A stretch of 64,000 bases of DNA from Salinicola avicenniae (GCF_023736115.1 NZ_JAKQZC010000004.1:1-64000), one strand, 5' to 3'. Shown: positions 8,690 through 18,358, counted from the first letter of the stretch. Notes: generated by a model from the sequence alone, not told the origin. Program-made: numbers and translations.

Positions 8690-8992
8690 ATGCCCATTCG
8701 CCCCGATATCCTCGAGCAGATCTATACCATCGTGGCACAGGTGCCGGTTGGGCGGGTGACGACCTACGGGCGCATTGCCGGTATGACCGAAGGTGCCACG
8801 GCGCGCATGGTAGGCACGGCCATGCGGCAGCTGCCGAGCGGACATCAGCTACCCTGGTACCGGGTGATCAGCGCGACGCGCCAGGTGGCGGCGCATGGCG
8901 GAGCGGTTCGCCAGCGCGAGCGGCTGCGCGCCGAGGGGATTGTCTTCGATGCGCGTGGCCGTGTGCCGACTCACTTGCTCTGGCCGGATTGA
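8690..8992 (+). CDS. alkyltransferase-like (ATL) DNA damage sensor
   Basis: A ~100-residue MGMT-fold protein. The alkyl-acceptor motif PCHR is replaced by PWYR (QLPWYRVISATRQVA), which defines the ATL family. Such proteins bind O6-alkylguanine without repairing it and hand the lesion to nucleotide excision repair (known for E. coli Atl and yeast Atl1). The DNA-binding helix GRVTTYGRIA is clear. The start could also be the ATG at 8678 (MHFLMPIRPD); 8690 has the better spacing from the purine tract and matches the usual beginning. Confidence 0.85.
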   Translation: MPIRPDILEQIYTIVAQVPVGRVTTYGRIAGMTEGATARMVGTAMRQLPSGHQLPWYRVISATRQVAAHGGAVRQRERLRAEGIVFDARGRVPTHLLWPD

Positions 8993-9044
8993 CGGGCCGA
9001 GCGAATTTGACCGAAGCGACCAGACCGGATTTGACGGAGATGAC

Positions 9045-9635
9045 ATGTCACAGCCCCGAACGGGATTCAACGCTCGCCTGCGCCAGTTGGACGTTCGCCA
9101 GCGGATCGCCTTCATGGCCGCGTTGAGCGAGCGCCTGCTGCCAAACTATGCGCTCTATGCCGGCATGAGCGGCAACGGCGACCCGCGCGTGCTGAACAAT
9201 GTGCTCGATCTGGTATGGGAGCGCCTCAAGGTGAAATCGGCGAAGATCGATTTCGACAAGCAGGCGGAAAAACTGGCCGAGGCAGAGCCGCCGGAAGCCG
9301 ACGACAGTTTCGGCGCGCGACGCGCCACAGAGAGCATCATGGCCCTGACGACGCTGCTCGATGCGCTGCGGGGCGAGGCGCCGGAAGCGATGCTGGAGGT
9401 TAGTCAGGTCTCCCGCGATGGCGTTCGTGCCATGATCGAGATGAGCGAGGGCAGTGAGGATGCCGAGCAGCTGGAAGCGCTGTTCCGCGAGCATGCGCTG
9501 ATGCAGGACGAGCGCGACTTTCAGGATGCGGTGCTGGAGGCGGTCGAGCAGGATCCGTCGCTGGCCGATCTGACGGCGCTGCGTCGCCTGGGACGCAATC
9601 AGGGCGTCAGCAATCTGGGGCTCGCCCTCGACTAG
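9045..9635 (+). CDS. DUF416 family protein (YjaG-like)
   Basis: A 196-residue acidic helical protein of the DUF416/YjaG family. It starts with the conserved FNARLRQLDVRQRIAFMAALSERLLPNY-like segment. The function is not known. There is no signal peptide or membrane segment. ACGGAGA precedes the ATG at 9045. It stands between the ATL gene and a lipoprotein gene in the same direction, with spacings of ~50-100 bases, so co-transcription is possible. Confidence 0.8.
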   Translation: MSQPRTGFNARLRQLDVRQRIAFMAALSERLLPNYALYAGMSGNGDPRVLNNVLDLVWERLKVKSAKIDFDKQAEKLAEAEPPEADDSFGARRATESIMALTTLLDALRGEAPEAMLEVSQVSRDGVRAMIEMSEGSEDAEQLEALFREHALMQDERDFQDAVLEAVEQDPSLADLTALRRLGRNQGVSNLGLALD

Positions 9636-9734
9636 GCCCTGGCGCGAGAGCGCGCGTGCTCGGCGCCAAAGCGGCTACGCTGAGATCAGTGGGTGACAAC
9701 GACGAACGCCATGGACGCGGAAGGGATCGAGGCA

Positions 9735-10520
9735 ATGTTCAAGGAAGAACGCAAGCGGTATCGGAAAGGCATGGCGGGCGCAGGTCTGGCGCTCTTGCTG
9801 GCAGGTTGCCAGGGCATGGGCGGGTGGCAGGCGGAAGACCCGCTGCGCACCGAGCCGGTCGTCGCCAGCCTGGAGGAACCGAACTGCGCGGGGGATCGTT
9901 GCGCCACGGTGGAGGCCGATTACCTGCGCTTCCCTGACGCCCCGGCACTGTCGCGCACGCTGGAACAGCGGTTGTTTTCGCTGGCCAGCGGCCTGGGGGA
10001 GGACCCCGATGTGAGTCGGGCCGAGGACCTTCAGGCCTTTGCCGACGAGATCTTCGCGGCCTCGCGCCAGGGGCGTCGCGATGTGCCAGGCCTGCCTGGT
10101 TATCAGGCGGACCTGCGGGCCAAGGTCGTCTCGTCGCAAGACGCGGTGGTAGTCGTCGAGCTCGACGGTTATCTCTTCAGTGGCGGCGCACACGGCCTGC
10201 CGCTGACCCGCTATCTGGTGATCGACCGTGAGACGCAGCAACCGCTGACGCTGGAGACCATGCTGCTGCCGGGGCAGCGTCCGGCCTACGTGGCGGCGCT
10301 ACAACGCGCGCATCGGCGCTGGCTGCGCTCCGCGCAGGCCAGCGGCCTGTCGCGGACGCAATGGCCGTTCGTAGTTTCCGACAACGCGGCGCCGCTCGAT
10401 AGCGGTCTCTCAGTCAGCTATCAGGTCTACGACCTGGCGCCCTATGCGCTTGGTCAGCCTGAGTTGACGATCCCCTACGAGGAACTGGACGGCGTGCTGA
10501 AGCCGCGCTATCTCCCCTGA
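9735..10520 (+). CDS. DUF3298-type lipoprotein
   Basis: A 261-residue predicted lipoprotein. A basic N-terminus (KEERKRYRKG) is followed by a hydrophobic stretch ending in LLAGC. The mature part has the order of RsiV/DUF3298 proteins: a beta-rich domain, then a segment with YLFSGGAHGLP, which matches the conserved SGGAHP-like motif. The C-terminus LAPYALGQPELTIPYEEL is the typical family end. Relatives of this fold bind lysozyme or act as anti-sigma factors; no sigma gene lies beside this one. A longer frame begins at 9693, but GGAAGGG fits the ATG at 9735. Confidence 0.75.
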   Translation: MFKEERKRYRKGMAGAGLALLLAGCQGMGGWQAEDPLRTEPVVASLEEPNCAGDRCATVEADYLRFPDAPALSRTLEQRLFSLASGLGEDPDVSRAEDLQAFADEIFAASRQGRRDVPGLPGYQADLRAKVVSSQDAVVVVELDGYLFSGGAHGLPLTRYLVIDRETQQPLTLETMLLPGQRPAYVAALQRAHRRWLRSAQASGLSRTQWPFVVSDNAAPLDSGLSVSYQVYDLAPYALGQPELTIPYEELDGVLKPRYLP

Positions 10521-10557
10521 TCGATCGGGCGTGAAGGGCCGTGCCGTTGAAACGTAA

Positions 10558-10585
10558 ACGCCGCCTCCGGTCAGGGAGGCGGCGT
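10558..10585 (-). terminator. terminator of the hisBHAF operon
   Basis: An eleven-base stem ACGCCGCCTCC/GGAGGCGGCGT. On the minus strand it is followed by TTACGTTTC. It lies between the convergent lipoprotein gene and hisF, and is best as the end of the his transcript. Confidence 0.7.
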
Positions 10586-10645
10586 CATGGTAAGTGGTGC
10601 CGGTAAGCCGTCGCGACGCACGAGGCGACCCACGGCCGCTATCCA

Positions 10646-11419
10646 CTACAGGCGCATTTCGATGCCGTGCTCGGCCATGTAGCGCTTGGCGTCGGGAATC
10701 GTGTACTCGCCGAAGTGGAAGATGCTGGCGGCCAGCACCGCGTCGGCGCCGCCCTCGCGTACCCCCGCGACCAGATGGTCCAGATTGCCGACGCCCCCTG
10801 AAGCGATGACCGGTACGTCCACCGCGTCGCTGATGGCACGCGTCACGCCAAGATCGAATCCGACTTTGGTGCCGTCCCGGTCCATGCTCGTGAGCAGTAG
10901 TTCTCCTGCACCGTAATCGGCCATCTTGCGTGCCCATTCGACCGCGTCGAGCCCGGTCGGGCGGCGCCCGCCATGGGTGAAGATCTCCCAGCGCGGCGTC
11001 TCGTCTTCAGCGCTGACGCGCTTGGCATCGATCGCGACCACGATGCACTGGCTGCCGAAGCGCTCGGCGGCCTCGCGCACGAATTCCGGATTGGTCACCG
11101 CGGCCGTGTTGATCGAGATCTTGTCCGCGCCGGCGTTGAGCATGGTGCGAATATCCTCGCAGCGGCGGATGCCGCCACCGACGGTCAGCGGGATAAAGAC
11201 CTCGCCGGCAATGCGCTCGACCATCTCCACCGTGGTATCGCGATCCTCGTGGCTGGCGGTGATATCGAGAAAGGTGATCTCGTCCGCGCCCTGCTGGTTG
11301 TAGCGCTTGGCGATCTCCACCGGATCGCCGGCGTCGCGGATCCCGACGAAGTTGACGCCCTTGACCACGCGGCCGGCGTCGACGTCGAGACAGGGGATGA
11401 TGCGTTTGGCCAGGGTCAT
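10646..11419 (-). CDS. hisF: imidazole glycerol phosphate synthase, cyclase subunit
   Basis: A 257-residue (beta/alpha)8 barrel that condenses PRFAR with ammonia delivered by HisH, giving IGP and AICAR. It starts [19 protein letters not shown], with the catalytic aspartate in CLDVD. The second catalytic aspartate lies in TSMDRDGTK, and phosphate-binding loops read VGGGIR and ASGGVG. It is the last gene of the minus-strand hisB-hisH-hisA-hisF block, 11 bases after hisA, and is followed by a terminator. Confidence 0.97.
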   Translation of the reverse strand: MTLAKRIIPCLDVDAGRVVKGVNFVGIRDAGDPVEIAKRYNQQGADEITFLDITASHEDRDTTVEMVERIAGEVFIPLTVGGGIRRCEDIRTMLNAGADKISINTAAVTNPEFVREAAERFGSQCIVVAIDAKRVSAEDETPRWEIFTHGGRRPTGLDAVEWARKMADYGAGELLLTSMDRDGTKVGFDLGVTRAISDAVDVPVIASGGVGNLDHLVAGVREGGADAVLAASIFHFGEYTIPDAKRYMAEHGIEMRL

Positions 11420-11430
11420 CGGTTTCTCCG

Positions 11431-12177
11431 TCAGCGAGCGGTCTTGGCGAGTTCGTCGCACAGGGTCTGGGCACGGCTCACGTCGAGCGAGCCCTCGTAG
11501 ATCGCGCGGCCGGTGATGGCGCCGATGATGCCGCTGTCGGCCACCTTCGCCAGCGCGTCGATGTCGTCGAGATTGGTCACGCCGCCGGAGGCGATGACCG
11601 GCAGGCCACCATCGCGGGCCAACTCGGCCGTGGCCTCGACGTTGACGCCCTGCATCATGCCGTCGCGCGCGATGTCGGTGTAGACGATGGACGAGACGCC
11701 GTCGTCCGCGAAGCGTTTGGCGAGATCGACCGCCTTGATTGTTGAGACCTCCGCCCAGCCGTCGGTGGCGACGAAGCCGTCACGGGCATCCAGGCCGACG
11801 ATCACGTGGCCCGGGAAGCGACGGCACATCTCGCCGACGAAATCCGGCTCCTTCACCGCCTTGGTACCGATGATGACGTAGCTGACACCGGCCGCGAGAT
11901 AGTGCTCGATGGTCTCTGCGCTGCGGATGCCGCCGCCGATCTGGATCGGCAGGTCCGGGTAGGCACGGGCGATGGCGGTGACCGCCTCGCCGTTGACCGG
12001 CTTGCCCTCGAAGGCGCCGTTGAGATCGACCAGATGCAGTCGGCGGGCGCCGGCCTCGACCCAGCGGGCGGCCATGGCGACCGGATCGTCACCGTAGGAG
12101 GTGGCGTCGTCCATGCGGCCCTGCTTGAGGCGCACGCACTGGCCGTCCTTGAGATCGATGGCGGGTATCACCAGCAT
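11431..12177 (-). CDS. hisA: ProFAR isomerase
   Basis: A 248-residue (beta/alpha)8 barrel, the Amadori isomerase upstream of HisF in histidine synthesis. It begins [20 protein letters not shown] with the first catalytic Asp. The second Asp is in [12 protein letters not shown], and the phosphate loops are GGGIRS and ASGGV. The long frame continues to 12567, but that extra part is the hisH antiframe; the start at 12177 is the family start. About 100 bases separate it from hisH. Confidence 0.97.
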   Translation of the reverse strand: MLVIPAIDLKDGQCVRLKQGRMDDATSYGDDPVAMAARWVEAGARRLHLVDLNGAFEGKPVNGEAVTAIARAYPDLPIQIGGGIRSAETIEHYLAAGVSYVIIGTKAVKEPDFVGEMCRRFPGHVIVGLDARDGFVATDGWAEVSTIKAVDLAKRFADDGVSSIVYTDIARDGMMQGVNVEATAELARDGGLPVIASGGVTNLDDIDALAKVADSGIIGAITGRAIYEGSLDVSRAQTLCDELAKTAR

Positions 12178-12280
12178 GTCGTCGAATCCTTTGCGTCGTT
12201 GCGGCGAGCGCGAAACGACGTATTGATGGTTGAACGGCGCCGCGAGGCGTCCGCGGTACGAGCCTTGCGTCTGATGTGGC

Positions 12281-12922
12281 TCAAGGCGCCCAGTTAACGA
12301 AGTTTTCGAGCAGTTGCAGACCGTCGCGGGCGCTTTTCTCCGGATGGAACTGCACGGCGAAGACCGTGCCGCGCCCGGTGGCGACATGTGCCTCGGCACC
12401 GGCGTAGTCAGTGGTGCCGAAGATATCGCCATCGCTGTCAGCCTCGACAAAATAGCTGTGCACGAAATAGAAGCGGGCGCCGTCGTCGATGCCGTTCCAG
12501 AGTGGATGCGCATGACGCTGGGCGACGCGGTTCCAGCCCATGTGCGGCACCTTGAGGCGTTCGCCATCGGGACTGCTCAGGTGCTGGCCGAAATGGCGCA
12601 CCCGGCCGGGCAGGAAGCCGAGGCAGTCCACGCCGCCGTTCTCCTCGCTGCGCTCGAACAGCATCTGCTGGCCGACACAGATGCCAAGCAGGGGCTTGGC
12701 CTGGGCGGTCAGCAGCTCCTTGACCAGCCCGGTAAGTTCGGTACGTTCCAATTCGCCTATGCAGTCGCGGATCGCGCCCTGGCCCGGCAGCACCAGGCGC
12801 GAGGCACCACGGATCGAGCGCGGGTCGCGGGTGACCATGACGTTCTCGTGGGTGACGTGCTCGAGCGCCTTGGCCACGGAGTGCAGGTTGCCCATTCCGT
12901 AATCGATCACGGCGATCGTCAT
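12281..12922 (-). CDS. hisH: imidazole glycerol phosphate synthase, glutaminase subunit
   Basis: A 213-residue class I amidotransferase that supplies ammonia to HisF. It begins [16 protein letters not shown]. The triad is intact, with the nucleophile in [10 protein letters not shown] and His/Glu in VQFHPEKS. This is a useful contrast with the protein at 7959-8630, which lacks the cysteine. It lies 37 bases after hisB on the same transcript. Confidence 0.97.
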   Translation of the reverse strand: MTIAVIDYGMGNLHSVAKALEHVTHENVMVTRDPRSIRGASRLVLPGQGAIRDCIGELERTELTGLVKELLTAQAKPLLGICVGQQMLFERSEENGGVDCLGFLPGRVRHFGQHLSSPDGERLKVPHMGWNRVAQRHAHPLWNGIDDGARFYFVHSYFVEADSDGDIFGTTDYAGAEAHVATGRGTVFAVQFHPEKSARDGLQLLENFVNWAP

Positions 12923-12959
12923 GGTTCGCTCCTCGCTGAATCGGTAAAGATGTTGGCGC

Positions 12960-13553
12960 TCACAGGCTGCCCTTGGTCGATGGCATCTGGCCGGCCATGC
13001 GCGGATCTTCTTCGACCGCCGCGCGCAGGGCCCGGCCGAAGGCCTTGAAGATCGTCTCGGCCTGATGGTGCGCGTTGAAGCCCTTGAGGTTGTCGATATG
13101 CAGCGTGACCTGGGCGTGATTGACGAAGCCCTGGAAGAACTCCCAGAAAAGCTGGGTGTCCAGCCGGCCAATGCTGGCGCGGGTAAACTCGACGTCCATG
13201 AACAGCCCGGCGCGCCCGGAGAAGTCGACCACCACGCGGGAGAGCGCTTCGTCCAGCGGTACATAGGCGTGGCCATAGCGGCGAATGCCGCGCTTGTCGC
13301 CGATAGCCTGGGCAAATGCCTGGCCCAACGTGATACCGAGGTCCTCGACGGTATGATGCTCGTCGATCTCCAGATCGCCATGGGCGTCGATGGTGAGGTC
13401 GATCATGCCGTGGCGGGCGACCTGGTCGAGCATATGGTCGAGGAAAGGCACGCCGGTACGACAGTCGAGATGGCCGTCACCATCCAGATTGACCGTCACT
13501 GCGATCTGCGTCTCTTTGGTCTGGCGTGACACCGTGGCGATGCGCTGGGACAT
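12960..13553 (-). CDS. hisB: imidazoleglycerol-phosphate dehydratase
   Basis: A 197-residue monofunctional IGPD. Two pairs of metal-binding motifs are present: FLDHMLDQ and DEHHTVED in the N-terminal half, and [10 protein letters not shown] and [13 protein letters not shown] in the C-terminal half. The HisB phosphatase domain found in enterics is absent, as in pseudomonads. It is the first gene of the hisBHAF transcript. The divergent promoter region shared with the AsmA-family gene lies at 13554-13806. Confidence 0.97.
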   Translation of the reverse strand: MSQRIATVSRQTKETQIAVTVNLDGDGHLDCRTGVPFLDHMLDQVARHGMIDLTIDAHGDLEIDEHHTVEDLGITLGQAFAQAIGDKRGIRRYGHAYVPLDEALSRVVVDFSGRAGLFMDVEFTRASIGRLDTQLFWEFFQGFVNHAQVTLHIDNLKGFNAHHQAETIFKAFGRALRAAVEEDPRMAGQMPSTKGSL

Positions 13554-13806
13554 GCGTGGGGAGTCTCCCGGTAAGAGTGGCGAGAATCGGCCATTATAGA
13601 GAATCGGCCACCGCATCCGCTACAATGCGGGAGATCACGGAGCGGCCAGGACGGACCGCTCATCGCCGACAGGGAGAACCAGGGGGCATGCCGCAAGTCG
13701 CGCAGCACGTCGAGTCGCAACAGGAATTCACGCCCGCGAGAGAGAGGCGCCGCCCGGGCAGCGTGTCGGCAGCACCGATGCGATTTCACGACGCCGGAGA
13801 TGGGGG

Positions 13807-16188
13807 ATGCGAATGAAGGGGTTGGTCAGAGCGCTGCTGGCGGCAATCGGTGTCCTGGGAATTCTCGTCGTCGTGGCGGTGGTCTACATCACCACCTTCT
13901 TCGACCCCAATGATCTCAAGCCGCGGCTGGTCCAGGCCGTCAAGCAGCAGAGCGGGCTAGAGCTGCATCTGGACGGCCCGCTCTCCTGGTCGTTCTACCC
14001 GCGAATCGGCGTCAGCGTGCAGGACGCCGAGGCATGGCTGCCGTCGCAGACGCCGGATGAGGCGCCCTTTGCCGGTTTCGACCGGGCCGAGGTCAGTGTC
14101 GCCTTCGCGCCGCTGCTGAGTGGCGATGTCTCGATCGACGGCCTGATTCTCGACGGCATGCGCCTCAACCTGTCCCGCGATGCGCAGGGGCAGGGCAACT
14201 GGCAACAGTTGCTGGACAATCTCGCCGATGGCGATGCCGGGACGGCCGAGGCGGAGACCGCTGCCAAGGAGACGACGCCTGCCGAGGACGAGTCGGATGC
14301 GGCGCCGAGCCAGCCGGTGGCGTTCGATATCGCCAGTGTCCAGGTCTCCAATAGCCAGGTGCGCTATGTCGATCGCCAGCAAGGGCTGGACCTCACGCTG
14401 GCCAATCTCGACCTCAAGAGCAGCAATGTCAGCCCGCAGTCGTCGTTCCCGGTGCAACTGTCGTTCGATATCGATGGCGCCGAGCCGGCCCTGAGCGGGC
14501 GGCTGCAGTTCAAGAGCCAGATGCGCATGGCGCTGGCCGACGGTCGCTACACCTTCGAGGGCGTCACGCTGGACGGCCGGGCGCAGCTGCCGAATCTTGC
14601 CGAACAGGCACAGACCGCCAATCTCAAGATCGCCACGCTGGTCGCCGACACACAGGCGGCGCAGTACCGCGCCGACGGCATCGACCTGAAGACCTCGCTC
14701 TACCATCCTCAGCTACAGGAAGCGCCGCTATCGCTGGCCTTGGCGGCCAATGCCAGTGTCGATCTCGCGGCAGGGACCGCAGCCTTGAACGACATGGCGC
14801 TCAGCGGCGACAACGGCCTCGATCTGAGCGGCGAAGTCGACGTCAGTGCGCTCGGCGCCGATCCGCAGTTTCAGGGGCAATTGGCGCTGGCGCCGCTCTC
14901 GGTGCGCGACTGGTTGGTGCGTGTTGGCGTCGCGCCGAATACCGCCGACGACAGCGCGCTGACGTCGCTGTCGCTGCATGGCCCCTTCACCGGCGATGCC
15001 CAGCGTATCGACTTCAACGAGCTGCAACTGACTCTCGACGATACCGCGTTCACGGGATCACTCGGTGCACGCTTCGACGGTCAGGCACTCGACTTTGATC
15101 TTGCCGGCGACGCGCTCGATCTGGACGCTTACCTGCCCCCGGCGCCAGCCGCATCGGATGATGCCGCGCAGGGGGGAGAGGCGCAGACCGCCTGGCTCGA
15201 GGCGCTGGGGGTGGCGCCGGCGCTGGCGGCTAGCGAGGGTGCCGAGCTGTTGCCGGTCGATTGGCTCGCCGGGCTCGAGCAGGAGGGCCAGCTGACGCTG
15301 GAGTCGCTCAAGGCCAAAGGGCTGTCGCTAAGCAACGTGTCACTGACCACCAGTGGCAGCGGCGGCCGCCAGCGCGTCGATTCGCTGAGCGCAGATCTTT
15401 ATGAAGGCTCGCTGCGTGCCTCGAGTGCGCTCGATCTGCGTCAGGCGCCGATTCGCCTCTCCTTCACCGAACGGCTGCAGGGGGTACAGATCGCGCCGCT
15501 GTATCAGGCTGCCAGCGGCAAGACCTCACCCCTGCGCGGCACGCTGAACCTGCAGGGGGATTTCGACTCGCGTACCAATACGCTCGATGGCCTCAAGCAG
15601 CATCTCAACGGCCAGGCTGCACTGCGCGTCGACAATGGCGCCATGCTCGATGTCAACGTCTCGCGTCAGCTCTGCACCGCTGCGGCCACTCTCGAGGGTC
15701 GCGAGTCGACGCGCGAGTGGAGCGATGACACGGCCTTCGACCGACTGCGCGCGAGCGTTACCGTGGCCGACGGCGTGGCGCACAACGAGGATCTCACTAT
15801 CGCCATTCCGGGGATCGAGGTAACCGGAAGCGGCGACGTCAACCTGGTCACCAATCGGATCGACTACCGTGCGGCCGCCCGTTTCGTGGATACCGCCGAT
15901 CAGGCCGCCTGCCGCGTCAACCCGCGCCTCGCGCAGGTCGACTTTCCGATCCGCTGTCAGGGGCGGCTGGACGGCGCGCCAGGCGAGTGGTGCGGCTTCG
16001 ATCGCGAGGCGTTCCAGCGTTCGCTGGGCGAGCTGGCGGCCAGCGAAGCGCGCCGCAAGGCCGGCGAGCGTGTCGATGAGGCGCTCGACGAGCGGCTGGA
16101 TGACGATACGCGGCGCAAGATCGATGAACGACTCGGTGACGGGGCTGCCGAGGAACTCGGCAACAAGCTTCGCGGTCTATTCCAGTGA
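13807..16188 (+). CDS. AsmA-family inner-membrane/periplasmic protein
   Basis: A 793-residue protein. One N-terminal membrane anchor (residues ~6-32) is followed by FDPNDLKPRLVQAV...SGLELHLDGPLSWSFYPRIGV, the AsmA N-terminal signature. A long repetitive beta-rich periplasmic region follows, with a conserved C-terminal AsmA_2-type segment. The family is linked to phospholipid transport to the outer membrane and to outer-membrane assembly. It is longer than E. coli AsmA (617 residues). The ATG at 13813 is an alternative start two codons in. A terminator follows at 16211. Confidence 0.85.
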   Translation: MRMKGLVRALLAAIGVLGILVVVAVVYITTFFDPNDLKPRLVQAVKQQSGLELHLDGPLSWSFYPRIGVSVQDAEAWLPSQTPDEAPFAGFDRAEVSVAFAPLLSGDVSIDGLILDGMRLNLSRDAQGQGNWQQLLDNLADGDAGTAEAETAAKETTPAEDESDAAPSQPVAFDIASVQVSNSQVRYVDRQQGLDLTLANLDLKSSNVSPQSSFPVQLSFDIDGAEPALSGRLQFKSQMRMALADGRYTFEGVTLDGRAQLPNLAEQAQTANLKIATLVADTQAAQYRADGIDLKTSLYHPQLQEAPLSLALAANASVDLAAGTAALNDMALSGDNGLDLSGEVDVSALGADPQFQGQLALAPLSVRDWLVRVGVAPNTADDSALTSLSLHGPFTGDAQRIDFNELQLTLDDTAFTGSLGARFDGQALDFDLAGDALDLDAYLPPAPAASDDAAQGGEAQTAWLEALGVAPALAASEGAELLPVDWLAGLEQEGQLTLESLKAKGLSLSNVSLTTSGSGGRQRVDSLSADLYEGSLRASSALDLRQAPIRLSFTERLQGVQIAPLYQAASGKTSPLRGTLNLQGDFDSRTNTLDGLKQHLNGQAALRVDNGAMLDVNVSRQLCTAAATLEGRESTREWSDDTAFDRLRASVTVADGVAHNEDLTIAIPGIEVTGSGDVNLVTNRIDYRAAARFVDTADQAACRVNPRLAQVDFPIRCQGRLDGAPGEWCGFDREAFQRSLGELAASEARRKAGERVDEALDERLDDDTRRKIDERLGDGAAEELGNKLRGLFQ

Positions 16189-16210
16189 ACCAAGCCAGAA
16201 GCCAGTTTGT

Positions 16211-16238
16211 GCGCCGACCTTGCGTCGGCGCCTTTTTC
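16211..16238 (+). terminator. rho-independent terminator after the AsmA-family gene
   Basis: A GCGCCGAC/GTCGGCGC stem with a five-base loop is followed by CTTTTTCTC. Confidence 0.88.
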
Positions 16239-16314
16239 TCCCGCCGCTGAATCTCTCGTCCAGCGATGGCGTAGCCGTGACGCGAATCGCGATCGCCGGC
16301 GTCATCCTGCAATG

Positions 16315-16359
16315 GCAATTCCCACAACCGCAATTTTCGCAACTGCAATTTCCGCAACC
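16315..16359 (+). repeat. three 15-base tandem repeats in front of mutY
   Basis: Three adjacent units with a period of exactly 15: GCAATTCCCACAACC, GCAATTTTCGCAACT and GCAATTTCCGCAACC. They end 14 bases before the mutY start codon, so they lie in its promoter or leader. A partial unit (GCAATG) precedes them. Their role is unknown; a variable-number tract affecting expression is possible. Confidence 0.85.
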
Positions 16360-16373
16360 GAAAGAGGTGCCGT

Positions 16374-17456
16374 TTGGCAGAGATCGCGCTGTCTGCTGAC
16401 GCTTTTCAAGCCCGCGTATTGGCCTGGTTCGACGCCCACGGCCGCAAGTCGCTACCCTGGCAGTACGACAGAACGCCGTATCGGGTCTGGGTCTCCGAGA
16501 TTATGCTGCAGCAGACCCAGGTGACGACCGTCATCCCCTATTTCGAGCGATTCATGTCGCGCTTTCCGGACGTCCATTGCCTGGCCGCCGCCCCGCAGGA
16601 CGAGGTGCTGCATCTCTGGACGGGGCTGGGCTACTACGCGCGGGCCCGTAACCTGCACAAGGCGGCACAGGCCGTGGTCGAGACCTACGCGGGCGAGTTT
16701 CCGACTCACGATCTGGAGGCGATGACCGCGCTGCCGGGAATCGGGCGCTCCACCGCCGGCGCCATCGTCAGTATCAGTACCGGTCGACGGGCACCGATTC
16801 TCGATGGCAACGTCAAACGGGTGCTTGCCCGCCTGCATGCGGTGGAAGGGTGGCCCGGCAAGAGCGATGTACTGGCACAGCTGTGGACGCTGGCGGAACG
16901 CTACACGCCCGATCATCGCCTGGCCGACTATACCCAGGCGATGATGGACCTCGGCGCGATGATCTGCACCCGTGGCAAGCCGAGCTGTCTGCTCTGCCCG
17001 TTCGAGGATGTCTGCGTGGCCCACGCGGCTGGCGAAGAGCGCCGCTACCCCGGGTCCAAGCCCAAGCGCGAACTGCCGACGCGCCACACGCAGATGCTGA
17101 TGATGCAGGACGATGGAGGGCGCGTATTGCTCGAACAGCGTCCGCCCAGCGGCCTATGGGGCGGTCTATGGGGATTTCCGCAGTTCGACGATGGCGCTGC
17201 GCTCGAGGCTTGGCTGGAGCACCACGGCCGCGGTGTGCATCTGGCCCGCGCCTGGGAACCTTTTACGCATACCTTCACGCATTTTCGTCTCGAGATCTCG
17301 CCGCGGCCGGCCCGTTTGCCTGCCAACGCCGCCGCGGGCATTCAGGAGGGCGGATATCTCTGGATCGACCCGGCCGATCCGGGCACCATCGGGCTGGCAG
17401 CGCCGGTCAAGACGCTGCTGGCCAAACTGTCACAGACGCACACGCTCACCGACTGA
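16374..17456 (+). CDS. mutY: adenine DNA glycosylase
   Basis: A 360-residue MutY, which removes adenine mispaired with 8-oxoguanine. The N-terminal part carries [10 protein letters not shown]. The helix-hairpin-helix [12 protein letters not shown] comes with the catalytic Asp in [11 protein letters not shown]. The [4Fe-4S] motif is C-x6-C-x2-C-x5-C ([17 protein letters not shown]). The C-terminal NUDIX-like domain recognises 8-oxoG ([13 protein letters not shown]). The start is a TTG preceded by AAAGAGGTG. The mutY-yggX order is conserved in gammaproteobacteria. Confidence 0.95.
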   Translation: MAEIALSADAFQARVLAWFDAHGRKSLPWQYDRTPYRVWVSEIMLQQTQVTTVIPYFERFMSRFPDVHCLAAAPQDEVLHLWTGLGYYARARNLHKAAQAVVETYAGEFPTHDLEAMTALPGIGRSTAGAIVSISTGRRAPILDGNVKRVLARLHAVEGWPGKSDVLAQLWTLAERYTPDHRLADYTQAMMDLGAMICTRGKPSCLLCPFEDVCVAHAAGEERRYPGSKPKRELPTRHTQMLMMQDDGGRVLLEQRPPSGLWGGLWGFPQFDDGAALEAWLEHHGRGVHLARAWEPFTHTFTHFRLEISPRPARLPANAAAGIQEGGYLWIDPADPGTIGLAAPVKTLLAKLSQTHTLTD

Positions 17457-17467
17457 AGGAGTCCATC

Positions 17468-17737
17468 ATGGCAACGGTTTTCTGCCGCAAGTACCAGCAA
17501 GAGCTGGAAGCCCTGCCGTTTCCGCCGCTACCCGGCGCCAAGGGCCAGGAGATCCAGCAGACGGTTTCCAAGCAGGCCTGGGACGAGTGGCAGGCGCAGC
17601 AGACTCGCCTGATCAACGAAAAGCATCTCAGCCTGCTCGACCCGGAATCGCGAGCCTATCTGATGGAGCAGATGGAGCGCTTCTTCGACAATCGCGACAC
17701 GGATCAGGCCACCGGCTACGTGCCGCCGACGCCGTAA
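17468..17737 (+). CDS. yggX: Fe(2+)-trafficking protein YggX
   Basis: An 89-residue soluble protein that protects Fe-S clusters from oxidants and is linked to MutY function. It begins TVFCRKYQQELEALPFPPLPG with the conserved Cys. It also contains GQEIQQTVSKQAWDEWQ and ends with RFFDNRDTDQATGYVPP. It lies 11 bases after mutY and is clearly co-transcribed with it. Confidence 0.95.
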   Translation: MATVFCRKYQQELEALPFPPLPGAKGQEIQQTVSKQAWDEWQAQQTRLINEKHLSLLDPESRAYLMEQMERFFDNRDTDQATGYVPPTP

Positions 17738-17791
17738 CAGGCGGGCAGGGCGGGGGCGTTCCATCTTTTTGATCTTTTTGAAATAAAAGGC

Positions 17792-17820
17792 TTGACCCCC
17801 AAACGGCATATTGGTTTAAT
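17792..17820 (+). promoter_or_regulatory. sigma70 promoter of the tRNA cluster
   Basis: TTGACC, 17 bases, then TTTAAT, followed by a GC-rich discriminator (GCGTCCCCG) that is typical of stringently controlled stable-RNA promoters. It lies 18 bases before tRNA-Phe. Confidence 0.75.
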
Positions 17821-17837
17821 GCGTCCCCGTTGGCGAG

Positions 17838-17913
17838 GGCCAGATAGCTCAGTTGGTAGAGCAGGGGATTGAAAATCCCCGTGTCGGCGGTTCGATTCCG
17901 TCTCTGGCCACCA
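17838..17913 (+). tRNA. tRNA-Phe (GAA)
   Basis: A 76-base cloverleaf including encoded CCA. The acceptor is GGCCAGA/TCTGGCC, the D-loop AGCTCAGTTGGTAGAGC, the anticodon loop TTGAAAA in a GGGGA/TCCCC stem, and the T-loop GGTTCGATTCC. Confidence 0.97.
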
Positions 17914-17921
17914 TCCAATGC

Positions 17922-17996
17922 TGGGGTATCGCCAAGTGGTAAGGCACCGGTTTTTGGTATCGGCATGCGCAGGTTCGAATCCTGCTACCCCAGCCA
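17922..17996 (+). tRNA. tRNA-Gln (TTG)
   Basis: A 75-base cloverleaf with encoded CCA. The acceptor is TGGGGTA/TACCCCA, the anticodon loop carries TTG, and the T-arm is AGGTTCGAATCCT. A Gln(UUG) tRNA is a substrate for the selenouridine synthase encoded at 6842. Confidence 0.96.
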
Positions 17997-18016
17997 TCGC
18001 TGACGTCTCTATGCTC

Positions 18017-18092
<76 letters not shown>

Positions 18093-18133
18093 GAGCTTAG
18101 AGATTGTTTGCAAAGGCTTTTAGCCTTGAAAAG

Positions 18134-18158
18134 AACCGCCCCTCAAGGCGGTTTTTTT
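18134..18158 (+). terminator. terminator of the tRNA operon
   Basis: An AACCGCC/GGCGGTT stem with a six-base loop, then TTTTTG. It closes the Phe-Gln-Thr transcript. Confidence 0.88.
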
Positions 18159-18358
18159 GTGCCTGCTCGTCGACTGTCCCCCTCTCTCTTTTCTTCCTTT
18201 TCCTTCTTGCCTTCTCCTTTTTCACCGAACCCGGCGACAGCCGCTCGCCCCCGCCAAGCTCTCTTCAATCATCGTGGCGTCAAGGGTCGATCCCTTCGGA
18301 TGCCGGTGCACCGCAGGGCCCGATCATCGTCGATGACATCTTTTCCGCATGCTTTGCA
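18159..18358. other. intergenic junction with a pyrimidine tract
   Basis: No gene is seen in these 200 bases between the tRNA terminator and the first hrp box. From about 18175 to 18228 the plus strand is almost pure C/T (runs such as CCCCCTCTCTCTTTTCTTCC). This is the left edge of the secretion island. I found no integrase and no copy of a tRNA 3' end that would mark an attachment site. Confidence 0.6.

Noticed and set aside
10646..13553. hisBHAF without hisG, hisD, hisI and hisE as an unusual split pathway
   Set aside because: Separated his genes are normal for Pseudomonas- and Halomonas-type genomes.
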